Assembly: GCA_027028665.1 (NCBI GenBank)
Contig: JALVIU010000057.1
Coordinates: 1-5,928, forward strand
Reading direction: 5' to 3'
Origin: Candidatus Atribacteria bacterium
GTDB taxonomy: Bacteria > Atribacterota > JALVIU01
Length of the DNA stretch: 5,928 nucleotides
Shown: one piece after another, positions 1-5,419 of the stretch
Layout of the letters: every line of letters begins with the position of its first letter
Numbering within the stretch: the first letter of the stretch is position 1
Notes under the pieces: generated by a model
The model's input: the letters and a program-made list of their open reading frames with translations, nothing else
Databases searched by the model: none
Told to the model about the DNA's origin: nothing
Translations under genes and position numbers: made by a program

Positions 1-30
1 GTAGTTGTTGAAAAGGAGGATAGTATATGA
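1..30 (+). CDS. C-terminal end of an upstream gene (partial, unidentified)
   Basis: Frame 1 is open from the window edge and reads VVVEKEDSI before a TGA at 28-30; the other two forward frames stop within the first 11 nt. The TGA overlaps an ATG at 27 (ATGA), a common arrangement for translationally coupled genes, which supports this being the real end of a gene. Only nine codons are visible, so no function can be assigned and the reading could be chance. Confidence 0.3.
   Translation, partial: VVVEKEDSI
12..20 (+). promoter_or_regulatory. strong Shine-Dalgarno (AAAGGAGGA)
   Basis: AAAGGAGGA lies 6 nt before the ATG at 27, and is the best SD in the first 100 nt. It serves the short 27-101 frame and not directly the lipoprotein frame. 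This raises the question whether translation of the lipoprotein really begins at 64 or at 27 (see the finding on this junction). Confidence 0.6.
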
Positions 31-101
31 TAAAATATAAAAAACATAACAGGAAAGGTGTATATGAAATTTGCAAAATATGCGATTATCGGGATTGTTA
101 G
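27..101 (+). CDS. 24-codon ORF overlapping the lipoprotein start; leader peptide or frameshifted N-terminus
   Basis: Starting at the ATG of an ATGA overlap and preceded by AAAGGAGGA, this frame reads MIKYKKHNRKGVYEICK and stops at TAG 99-101, inside the lipoprotein gene. It has no recognisable domain. Two explanations fit. It may be a small coupled leader that delivers ribosomes to the lipoprotein start. Or it may be the original N-terminus, separated from the lipoprotein frame by one extra base; removing one A from the A6 run at 39-44 joins this start in frame to the lipoprotein with no stop between. It could also be chance. Expression is unproven. Confidence 0.25.
   Translation: MIKYKKHNRKGVYEICKICDYRDC
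51..58 (+). promoter_or_regulatory. ribosome binding site that decides the lipoprotein start
   Basis: AGGAAAGG ends 5 nt before the ATG at 64, which is good spacing. The in-frame GTG at 58 overlaps this SD and so cannot use it. The ATG at 64 is therefore preferred, and also gives a compact lipoprotein signal peptide (MKFAKY then a hydrophobic run). Confidence 0.55.
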
Positions 102-1266
102 TATTCTTTTTATATATCCCTTTTTCATTGGGGGATGTAATCTATTTATAGAACCCAGCCCATCCCCTACACCCTCTCCAACCCCTACAGAGGTGATTGT
201 AGAAGAGGTCGAAAATCCCATACTTATAAATGATGGAGGAAAATATACGAATGACCCTGTTGTAGAACTTACACTATCTGCGCCTGGTGCATCTCTTATG
301 GCCCTTTCGGGAAATGGCTCAGAGTGGTCATCATGGCTTATCTATAGTGAGGAATACAAAGGGTTTGATCTATTTAATGGACCAGGTTGTACCAAGGCAG
401 AAGGAACAAGGAGGGTGTTTGTAAAGTTTAAATATCCAGATGGTGATATAAAAGGGCCATATTCTGCATCCATTATACTTGATCAGACCAAGCCATATCT
501 AAAATATGTAAGATGGATAGATGTAAATGCAAATCTGAAGATAGATGCAGGGGATATTCTAAAGATAGGTTTTTCAGAATCTATAGATACAAGTACCATC
601 ACAGCAGATAATGTAAATGAAGTCCTAACATTTAACGAGAGAGGAGCTTCTTATATATCTGATATTAGCTGGGATGATGATGGAAAAAAACTCTCTCTGA
701 TAGTAGGTGAGGAGATCCCCTTTGGTATCACTATTGTCCCCAATGATGAGATAAAAGACCTTGCAGGCAATAGTATAGATACGAGTATTACACTTACTAT
801 ACCACATACTACTCATCATAAACTTGACCATATAGAGGTAAGTCCTACATCACTTACTGTAAGTGCAGGAGATTCCCCTGTAAGGATTGAGGTAAAGGCA
901 TATGATACCCGTAATGAAGATATGACAGACCTCTGTAGTATTTCCTGGTCTTTTATTGGAGGCTCATCAGTAGGGAGTCTTTCTGATTCATCTGGAAGTA
1001 TTGTTTTTTATATACCTCCATCTTCTATGGAAGAGACAGAAGCAAGTCCTACTCCTACTGCTGCGATTACTCCAACACCTACGCCTACTCTTACCCCAAG
1101 TGCTACCCCTACAGCTACTCCTACTCCTACTTCAACACCTACACCGACCCCTACCCCTACGCCGACACCAACTCCGACTCCTTCCACAGATCTCATTAAG
1201 GTGACAGTATGTCATGGGAGTGACCCTCAGAAGATAGAGACTGTTACTGTTACGATAAATTATTAA
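64..1266 (+). CDS. secreted multi-domain lipoprotein with Ig-like modules and Pro-Thr linkers
   Basis: This 400-residue protein (from ATG 64; GTG at 58 would add two residues) begins with a lipoprotein signal: a short basic N-region, a hydrophobic core and an IGGC lipobox, with lipidated Cys at 25. A Pro-Ser/Thr spacer (31-42) lifts the rest off the membrane. Residues ~51-144 match the type INDGGKYTN..VVELTLSA...GNGSEWSSW...YPDGDIKGPYSASIILDQTKP, an Ig-like fold common in bacterial surface proteins. Residues ~145-247 look like a Big_5 (SbsA-type) Ig domain, with a DVNANLKIDAGD loop (Asp153, Asn155, Asn157, Asp161, Asp164) resembling a Ca-binding loop and the typical IKDLAGNSI strand. Residues ~253-318 look like a further bacterial Ig domain (HIEVSPTSLTVSAGD). 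A 45-residue Pro-Thr stretch (329-373) and a short tail containing VTVCHGSDP follow. No catalytic domain is seen. The role is probably structural, adhesive or ligand-binding at the cell surface; any link to the downstream enzymes is unproven. Family assignments are from memory of motifs. Confidence 0.85.
   Translation: MKFAKYAIIGIVSILFIYPFFIGGCNLFIEPSPSPTPSPTPTEVIVEEVENPILINDGGKYTNDPVVELTLSAPGASLMALSGNGSEWSSWLIYSEEYKGFDLFNGPGCTKAEGTRRVFVKFKYPDGDIKGPYSASIILDQTKPYLKYVRWIDVNANLKIDAGDILKIGFSESIDTSTITADNVNEVLTFNERGASYISDISWDDDGKKLSLIVGEEIPFGITIVPNDEIKDLAGNSIDTSITLTIPHTTHHKLDHIEVSPTSLTVSAGDSPVRIEVKAYDTRNEDMTDLCSISWSFIGGSSVGSLSDSSGSIVFYIPPSSMEETEASPTPTAAITPTPTPTLTPSATPTATPTPTSTPTPTPTPTPTPTPTPSTDLIKVTVCHGSDPQKIETVTVTINY
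154..189 (+). repeat. short Pro-Ser/Thr coding repeat (N-terminal spacer)
   Basis: Twelve codons alternate Pro with Ser or Thr (PSPSPTPSPTPT) directly after the lipidated Cys region. Such spacers are typical between the lipid anchor and the first folded domain. The DNA is a degenerate CC(A/T)-(A/T)C(N) hexamer repeat. Confidence 0.8.
1048..1182 (+). repeat. long Pro-Thr coding repeat (low complexity hexamer array)
   Basis: About 45 codons, mostly alternating Pro and Thr with a few Ala, Ser, Leu and Ile interruptions, built from imperfect ACN-CCN hexamers. Codon third positions vary, so the tract is not a perfect microsatellite. Because the repeat lacks stops in several frames it creates spurious overlapping open frames on both strands. 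In the protein it is an extended linker, which would usually join two folded units; here it leads only to a 27-residue tail. Confidence 0.85.
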
Positions 1267-1285
1267 ATATAAAGGGAGGTTAGCT

Positions 1286-2077
1286 ATGAATCTTGGGCTT
1301 TCTAATAAAGTAGCACTGGTAAGTGCAGCAAGTAAAGGGTTAGGAAAGGCAATAGCAACAGAGCTTTCCCAGGAGGGTGCCCTTGTAGCTATATGTGCAA
1401 GAGGAGAAGAGAGGCTTATGCAAACAAAAGAGGAGATAGAGAAAAAAACAGGGAATAAGGTATTTGCTCAAGTTGCAGATATTACTTCATATGAAGATAT
1501 AAAGAGCTTTGTAAAAAATGTAAGAAAAGAGTTGGGCCCTATTGATATACTTGTTACAAATGCAGGGGGTCCTCCAGCAGGAGAGTTTTTTGATTTTGAT
1601 GATAAGGCATGGGAAAACGCATTTAATTTGAACCTTATGAGCGTTATACGGCTTATAAGAGAGGTAGTGCCTGATATGATGGATAAGAAATGGGGAAGAA
1701 TAATTAACATGAGTTCCATTAGTGTAAAGCAACCCATTGCAAACCTTATACTCTCCAATGTGATAAGGGCTGGTGTTATAGGACTTACAAAGAGTCTTTC
1801 CAATGAGCTTGCAAAGTATAACATTCTTGTAAACAGTGTTGCACCGGGTTATATAATGACAGAACGTGTAGATAATCTGGTAAAGGCCACATCAGAAAAA
1901 GAGGGTATATCCCGTGAAGATGTTCTTGCTCGACTTACTGCGAGCACCCCTCTAAAAAGGGTAGGACAACCCCTTGAAATAGGGGCAGTGGTTGCATTTT
2001 TGGCATCAGAGAGGGCAAGTTATATAACAGGTCAAACTGTTTTGGTAGATGGTGGCATGTTTGCAGGGTTAATGTAA
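1286..2077 (+). CDS. short-chain dehydrogenase/reductase, FabG-like, with atypical catalytic residues
   Basis: At 263 residues this is a usual-length classical SDR with a Rossmann fold, presumably a cytoplasmic NAD(P)(H)-dependent oxidoreductase. The cofactor loop is SAASKGLG (13-20), with the first Gly of the usual TGxxxGIG replaced by Ala. Arg39 after strand 2 (CAR) suggests NADPH. Asp65, NAG (92-94), Asn116 and the catalytic-position Ser144 (MSSIS) are present, as is the PG motif with Thr after it (APGYIMTE). Aligned on the downstream GLTKSLSNELA helix, the YxxxK motif reads S157-N-V-I-R161, so the catalytic Tyr and Lys are Ser and Arg. This resembles the BKR-like SDR subgroup (cd05344, as I recall it), which lacks a full tetrad; the substrate is unknown. 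A GGGAGGT SD lies 5 nt before the ATG. The gene begins 19 nt after the lipoprotein and ends 1 nt before the PHP gene, so an operon is likely. A role in fatty acid synthesis is unlikely given the context. Confidence 0.9.
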   Translation: MNLGLSNKVALVSAASKGLGKAIATELSQEGALVAICARGEERLMQTKEEIEKKTGNKVFAQVADITSYEDIKSFVKNVRKELGPIDILVTNAGGPPAGEFFDFDDKAWENAFNLNLMSVIRLIREVVPDMMDKKWGRIINMSSISVKQPIANLILSNVIRAGVIGLTKSLSNELAKYNILVNSVAPGYIMTERVDNLVKATSEKEGISREDVLARLTASTPLKRVGQPLEIGAVVAFLASERASYITGQTVLVDGGMFAGLM

Positions 2078-2078
2078 T

Positions 2079-3548
2079 ATGTATTTTTATAATTTCGAAG
2101 ATTATGAGGCACTCTTTGATCTTATAGATTATTCAAGGGTGCAGGCAGGGCTTTTTTTCAAACTAATAAGATATTATAACCTTAAAAGTATAGATGAGCT
2201 TTATGTAGTATGTAAGGCAAAAAGACCAAAAAAAGAGCATGTGATAACAAGTAATATAGATTCACATATAGCTCGTGCAATAGATCTTTTACTTTATCCA
2301 AAAAAGGAACTTATATTTCCTGTTGCAAGATTCTATGGAGAAAGACTGAAGGCATTTTTAAAAGCCAATTCCTTTGAAGTGCTATTTACCAAAGACCTAT
2401 TAAGGGGTGAACCCCTTATCTATACCATTGATTTAATTGTAAAGTATAATTCTCAAGAGGCTTTAAAAGATAAACTCAAGGAGTTTTATCTATTTGATAG
2501 ATTTCTAAATGAAGAAAAGGGGAGATTGGAATTTTTATCCAAAAGGGGCCATATATTTAATCTGTATGTAGCGAATCCCTCAAACTTTGGTACTTTGTTT
2601 TTCATACTTTCCTTCAAAGAATCATTACTTGAAAAATTAAGATCCATCTTTCCTGGATATGCATTTGCACTTAATGGAATAGAATACGGGGGCAAGGTTC
2701 ATACCTTTTCTAAAGAGGAAGAGGTCTTTGAGTTTTTGGATATGCAATTTATTCCATATGAGTTAAGATGGGATGGTGAATCCATAGATAAGGCTGTAAA
2801 AAAAGAGATTCCACAACTTGTCGAGAGCAAAGATATAAGAGGAGATTTTCATAATCATACATATTTTAGTGATGGAGAAGGATATTTGGAAGACCTGGTA
2901 GAGATCTCAGGATATTTACACTATGACTATGTAGGGGTAACTGAACATTCAAGAACCCAAAAGACAGGCAATGGCATAAATGTTATAGATTGGTATATGG
3001 AAAGGGACCTTATAGAAAAATTAAATAGGGATATCTCTCCCTTTAGGATTTTGTCTGGATTAGAAGTGGATATATTGGGAGATGGGGGACTTGATTTCCC
3101 GGATGATATAATAAAACAGATGGATATAGTAATTCTTGCCCTTCATCATCCAGAGTGGGGAACCCTTGATCCCAATGAGAAGATTGCATATGGTATGAGG
3201 AGTGGATTAGGCTCCATACTTGCACACCCAAAAGATAGATATTGGGGTAGGAAACCCTTTTTTGAACTCGATTTATCCTATCTATTTGAAAATGCCAAAA
3301 GACATAATGTGGCATTAGAGATAAGCTCTATTCCAGATAGAATCGGTTTTTCTGCAGAAGAGCTAAAAGAGGGAAAGGTAAGTAGGGTGAAGTTTGCTAT
3401 AAATGCCGATGCCCATGCACCAGGTTATCTTAAAAATATGGATATAGGGATAATCCGTGCAAGAAGGGGATGGCTTACAAAAGAAGATATTATAAATACC
3501 TATACGCTTGAAAGACTTAGAGAGGAGGGATTTTTAAAAAATGGATAA
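2079..3548 (+). CDS. PHP-domain metal-dependent hydrolase derived from DNA polymerase X, polymerase core degenerate
   Basis: The 489-residue protein follows the layout of bacterial PolX but is shorter than the usual ~570. Residues ~10-75 match the second helix-hairpin-helix part (NLKSIDELY). Residues ~78-245 match the nucleotidyltransferase core, and 254-489 are a PHP domain. The PHP metal ligands all appear intact: His258 and His260 (DFHNH), Asp265, His290 (TEH), Glu329 (GLEVD), His356, His383 (AHP), Asp444 and His446 (DAH). The PolX-type ending (MDIGIIRARRGWLTKEDIIN) is also clear. The polymerase core is not intact: GSxRRG reads KDLLRG (105-110), the DxD pair reads T116-I-D118, the third Asp is Asn161, and the YFTGSK nucleotide motif reads FILSFK (175-180). 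It is probably a cytoplasmic phosphoesterase (3'-5' exonuclease or small-molecule phosphatase), not a polymerase. The start is secure: it sits 1 nt after the SDR stop, and an earlier start would run into that gene. It overlaps deoC by 8 nt. Confidence 0.85.
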   Translation: MYFYNFEDYEALFDLIDYSRVQAGLFFKLIRYYNLKSIDELYVVCKAKRPKKEHVITSNIDSHIARAIDLLLYPKKELIFPVARFYGERLKAFLKANSFEVLFTKDLLRGEPLIYTIDLIVKYNSQEALKDKLKEFYLFDRFLNEEKGRLEFLSKRGHIFNLYVANPSNFGTLFFILSFKESLLEKLRSIFPGYAFALNGIEYGGKVHTFSKEEEVFEFLDMQFIPYELRWDGESIDKAVKKEIPQLVESKDIRGDFHNHTYFSDGEGYLEDLVEISGYLHYDYVGVTEHSRTQKTGNGINVIDWYMERDLIEKLNRDISPFRILSGLEVDILGDGGLDFPDDIIKQMDIVILALHHPEWGTLDPNEKIAYGMRSGLGSILAHPKDRYWGRKPFFELDLSYLFENAKRHNVALEISSIPDRIGFSAEELKEGKVSRVKFAINADAHAPGYLKNMDIGIIRARRGWLTKEDIINTYTLERLREEGFLKNG

Positions 3549-4224
3549 GATAGATATTTCGAAACTCACCAGAGAGAGCCTTGCTTCCACATTTGATGTA
3601 GCAGTCTTAAAACCCGAGGCTACATATGAAGACCTACAGAAAGTACTTGAGGATGTGGTGAGATACAAAGCAGGAAGCATATGTGTTAAGCCTTCTTTTT
3701 TGGAGAGAACCGTTAAATTCTTAAAGGGTACGGATGTTGCTCCAAGTACAGTTATATCCTTTCCTCATGGCGGGGCTACTACCTATGCAAAACAGAAAGA
3801 GGCGGAAAATGCAGTAGATATTGGTGCAGAGGAATTGGATATGGTAATGGATATAGGGGCATTTAAGTCAAAGGATTATAATAAAGTCGAAAAGGATATA
3901 AAAGCTGTAAAATCTACATCTGCTCTTGTAAAAGTAATAGTAGAGACTCATTATCTTACTCAGGAGGAAAAGGTTATCGTTGCTAAACTTGTAAGAGATT
4001 CAGGTGCAGATTACATAAAGACATCTACTGGTTTTGCACCAACAGGTGCTCAGATAGAGGATGTGAAACTCTTTTATAAATTGGTTGGAAATGACATAGG
4101 AGTAAAGGCAGCAGGGGGTATAAGAACTCTAAAAGATGTTTTGTCTTTTCTGGATGCAGGCGCTACCCGGATAGGTTTGAGTAAATTCTTACATATTTTA
4201 GAAGAATTTGAAAAGAGCCAATGA
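3541..4224 (+). CDS. deoC: DeoC-family deoxyribose-phosphate aldolase (class I), variant active site
   Basis: A 227-residue TIM-barrel aldolase of normal DeoC length. Family reaction: 2-deoxy-D-ribose 5-phosphate to glyceraldehyde 3-phosphate plus acetaldehyde, in the cytoplasm, by a Schiff base. Key residues seen are Lys160 in YIKTSTGF (Schiff base), Lys189 in VKAAGGIRT, Asp100 in EELDMVMDIGA and Glu135 in KVIVET. Departures from the usual bacterial pattern are FDVAVLKP for IDHTLLKP (18-25), CVKP for CVNP (Lys50), SFPHGG for GFPLG (73-78), and GLSK (212-215) where a Gly-x-Ser-Ser/Ala phosphate loop is expected. The chemistry is likely aldolase, but the substrate may not be deoxyribose 5-phosphate. 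The start at 3541 lies inside the previous gene (8-nt overlap) with AGGAGG at 3523-3528, about 12 nt upstream, which supports coupled translation. No deoA, deoB, deoD or cdd gene is visible nearby, unlike classic nucleoside-salvage operons. Confidence 0.9.
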   Translation: MDKIDISKLTRESLASTFDVAVLKPEATYEDLQKVLEDVVRYKAGSICVKPSFLERTVKFLKGTDVAPSTVISFPHGGATTYAKQKEAENAVDIGAEELDMVMDIGAFKSKDYNKVEKDIKAVKSTSALVKVIVETHYLTQEEKVIVAKLVRDSGADYIKTSTGFAPTGAQIEDVKLFYKLVGNDIGVKAAGGIRTLKDVLSFLDAGATRIGLSKFLHILEEFEKSQ

Positions 4225-4255
4225 AAATTTTTCATAAAAATTGTTTGAAAAATTT
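4225..4255 (+). repeat. 10-bp perfect inverted repeat overlapping the -35 (operator or weak terminator)
   Basis: AAATTTTTCA (4225-4234) and TGAAAAATTT (4246-4255) are exact inverted copies around an 11-nt spacer, so arm centres are 21 bp apart, about two helical turns. The right arm covers most of the -35 box of the promoter below. As RNA it would be an AT-only stem followed by GAG and five Ts, a poor intrinsic terminator for the deoC transcript. An operator for a dimeric regulator is at least as plausible. An alternative overlapping 7-bp hairpin (4226-4242, loop CAT) uses the same left arm. Confidence 0.5.
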
Positions 4256-4273
4256 GAGTTTTTAGTGTATAAT
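4245..4273 (+). promoter_or_regulatory. sigma70-type promoter for the TRAP transporter genes
   Basis: TTGAAA (4245-4250), a 17-nt spacer and a perfect TATAAT (4268-4273) predict a start near 4280 and a leader of about 48 nt before the dctP ATG. A second TATAAT at 4275-4280, with TTGAGT 15 nt upstream, is a weaker overlapping option. It lies in the only sizeable gap between genes of the window, so the transporter can be expressed separately from the enzyme block. The inverted repeat over the -35 suggests repression. Confidence 0.75.
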
Positions 4274-4314
4274 TTATAATAATAATTCTCACCTTTTCAA
4301 AATAAAACAAAAAA

Positions 4315-4321
4315 GGGAGGT
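4315..4321 (+). promoter_or_regulatory. ribosome binding site that fixes the dctP start
   Basis: GGGAGGT ends 6 nt before the ATG at 4328. The in-frame TTG at 4322 directly abuts this SD and could not use it, so the ATG is the start. The ATG start also gives a normal signal peptide beginning MIKKYF. Confidence 0.75.
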
Positions 4322-4327
4322 TTGAGT

Positions 4328-5362
4328 ATGATTAAAAAGTATTTTGTGTTCCTTATGGTCTTTTCGTTAGTGTTATTTTCTTTTGGTATTGTAGCTCAGG
4401 CAGGACCAAAGGTATTAAAACTTGCACATCTTAACCCAGAAAAACCCACAGAAATTGCCACAGCTGCTATGGCAGAGGTCTTTAAATCTATGGTAGAAAG
4501 TGGTACAAACGGCAGTGTAAAGGTAGAAATCTATCCAAATGGTGTATTGGGAAACGAAAGAGAAACTATGGAGCAGGTAAGAGATAATATTACTCAGAGT
4601 TACATAGCATCCGGTGGTGGTATAGCCCCATTCTTCCCACTCTTTTCTATAGTAAATATACCATTTTCTATCACAGATTACAGTACTGCTTACAAGGTTT
4701 ATGATGGTTCCTTTGGAAAATATCTTGCAAGCCTTATGGAGAAGCAGACTGGCTATAAGGTACTTGCATTTGGTGAATCTGGTGGATTTTTCCAGCTTAC
4801 AAACAGCAAGAGACCTATCCATTCTCCAAAGGATATGAAAGGACTTAAATTCAGAACCATGACTATTCCTATTCACATGGAATTTATGCGTTCCCTGGGT
4901 GCGTCTCCTACACCTATTGCCTGGGCAGAGGTTTATACCGCTCTTCAAACCGGTGTCGTAGATGGACAGCACAACCCAATTCCTATTATTTATATAGGTA
5001 AACTCTATGAAGTACAAAAGTATCTAACAATTACAAATCATATGTACACACCTTATGTATGGGTGATGAATAAAGATTTCTTTAATTCCCTTACAGATGA
5101 GGAGAAAAAAGTAGTAATAGAGGCAGCAAAGGTTGCAAATATAGCAGGTAGAGGTGTAAACAGGGTATTTGAGGCAGGAGACAAGGGACTTCCATTCTTG
5201 GCAAAGAGGATGCAGGTCTACACTCCAACCACTTCTGAGCTTAAAGAGTTTAGAGATATTACAGTTCCAGCTGCTATGAAATTTATAGAAAAGGAATATG
5301 GTAAAGAGGGTAAAGAGCTTGCAGATGCATACTTAAAGGCAATAGAAGAAGCCAAGAAATAA
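4328..5362 (+). CDS. dctP: TRAP transporter periplasmic solute-binding protein, DctP family
   Basis: A 344-residue exported binding protein, the substrate-capturing part of a tripartite ATP-independent periplasmic transporter. The signal peptide runs MIKKYF, a hydrophobic core, then AQA with likely cleavage after Ala25. The mature part shows the DctP hallmarks: LKLAHLNPEKP at the first strand, YPNGVLGNERE, TNSKRPIHSPKDMKGLKFR with Arg176 (the conserved arginine that usually salt-bridges a substrate carboxylate), GASPTPIAWAEVYTALQTGVVDGQHNP (~190-217), and a C-terminal helical region ending in Lys-Lys. The family usually has GQENP; here it is GQHNP with His215, next to the binding region. The presence of Arg176 supports an organic acid or acid-sugar ligand, but the ligand cannot be named. 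It has its own promoter and strong SD and is followed by a hairpin before dctQ, fitting the usual need for more binding protein than membrane subunit. Confidence 0.93.
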   Translation: MIKKYFVFLMVFSLVLFSFGIVAQAGPKVLKLAHLNPEKPTEIATAAMAEVFKSMVESGTNGSVKVEIYPNGVLGNERETMEQVRDNITQSYIASGGGIAPFFPLFSIVNIPFSITDYSTAYKVYDGSFGKYLASLMEKQTGYKVLAFGESGGFFQLTNSKRPIHSPKDMKGLKFRTMTIPIHMEFMRSLGASPTPIAWAEVYTALQTGVVDGQHNPIPIIYIGKLYEVQKYLTITNHMYTPYVWVMNKDFFNSLTDEEKKVVIEAAKVANIAGRGVNRVFEAGDKGLPFLAKRMQVYTPTTSELKEFRDITVPAAMKFIEKEYGKEGKELADAYLKAIEEAKK

Positions 5363-5373
5363 AATTTATATAA

Positions 5374-5381
5374 AAGGAGGT
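5374..5381 (+). promoter_or_regulatory. orphan perfect Shine-Dalgarno (AAGGAGGT) before the dctP-dctQ hairpin
   Basis: AAGGAGGT is the best SD in the window, yet no start codon lies at normal distance: the following bases are AAAGGGAGGGAAG. The dctQ ATG is 38 nt away, but 29 of those nt are the 5383-5411 hairpin, so folding would leave about 9 nt between SD and ATG. A second SD-like AGGGAGG (5384-5390) is buried in the left arm of the stem. Confidence 0.6.
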
Positions 5382-5382
5382 A

Positions 5383-5419
5383 AAGGGAGGGAAGTACTAC
5401 TTCTCTCCCTTATCTTTTT
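5383..5419 (+). terminator. intercistronic hairpin with T-run: attenuator and possible ribosome-spacing element
   Basis: Left arm 5383-5394 pairs with right arm 5400-5411: 12 bp including one G-T wobble (5390 with 5404), with six G-C pairs plus the closing G-C, and a TACTA loop. ATC and TTTTT (5415-5419) follow, so it has the form of a rho-independent terminator. It sits between the binding-protein and membrane-subunit genes, where partial termination or 3'-end protection commonly lowers permease expression relative to the binding protein. It ends immediately upstream of the dctQ ATG, so it cannot terminate every transcript if dctQ is expressed from the same promoter. Confidence 0.75.

Noticed and set aside
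58-63. GTG at 58 as the lipoprotein start
   Set aside because: It overlaps the AGGAAAGG SD; ATG 64 is better placed and gives a normal signal peptide. The ATG at 27 remains an open question and is reported as a finding.
1001-1204. Open frames on both strands across the Pro-Thr tract (Leu-rich on +, Gly-Val repeat on -)
   Set aside because: The hexamer repeat lacks stops in several frames, so these are artefacts of the repeat; the lipoprotein frame is continuous with signal peptide and domains.
1468-1824. 118-codon - strand open frame opposite the SDR gene
   Set aside because: It is fully antisense to a well-conserved SDR with no independent motif support.
4292-4316. CCTTTT (4292-4297) pairing with AAAAGG (4311-4316) to hide the dctP SD
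   Set aside because: Only 6 bp, mostly A-T, with a 13-nt loop and no extension; too weak to claim a riboswitch or thermosensor.
4322-4327. TTG at 4322 as the dctP start
   Set aside because: It abuts the GGGAGGT SD, leaving no spacing, and adds only two residues; ATG 4328 has ideal spacing.
4415-5017. 200-codon open frame on the - strand inside dctP
   Set aside because: It is antisense to a clear DctP protein with strong family motifs, has Cys/His/Tyr-rich non-protein-like composition, and has no convincing SD. It is a shadow of the real gene.
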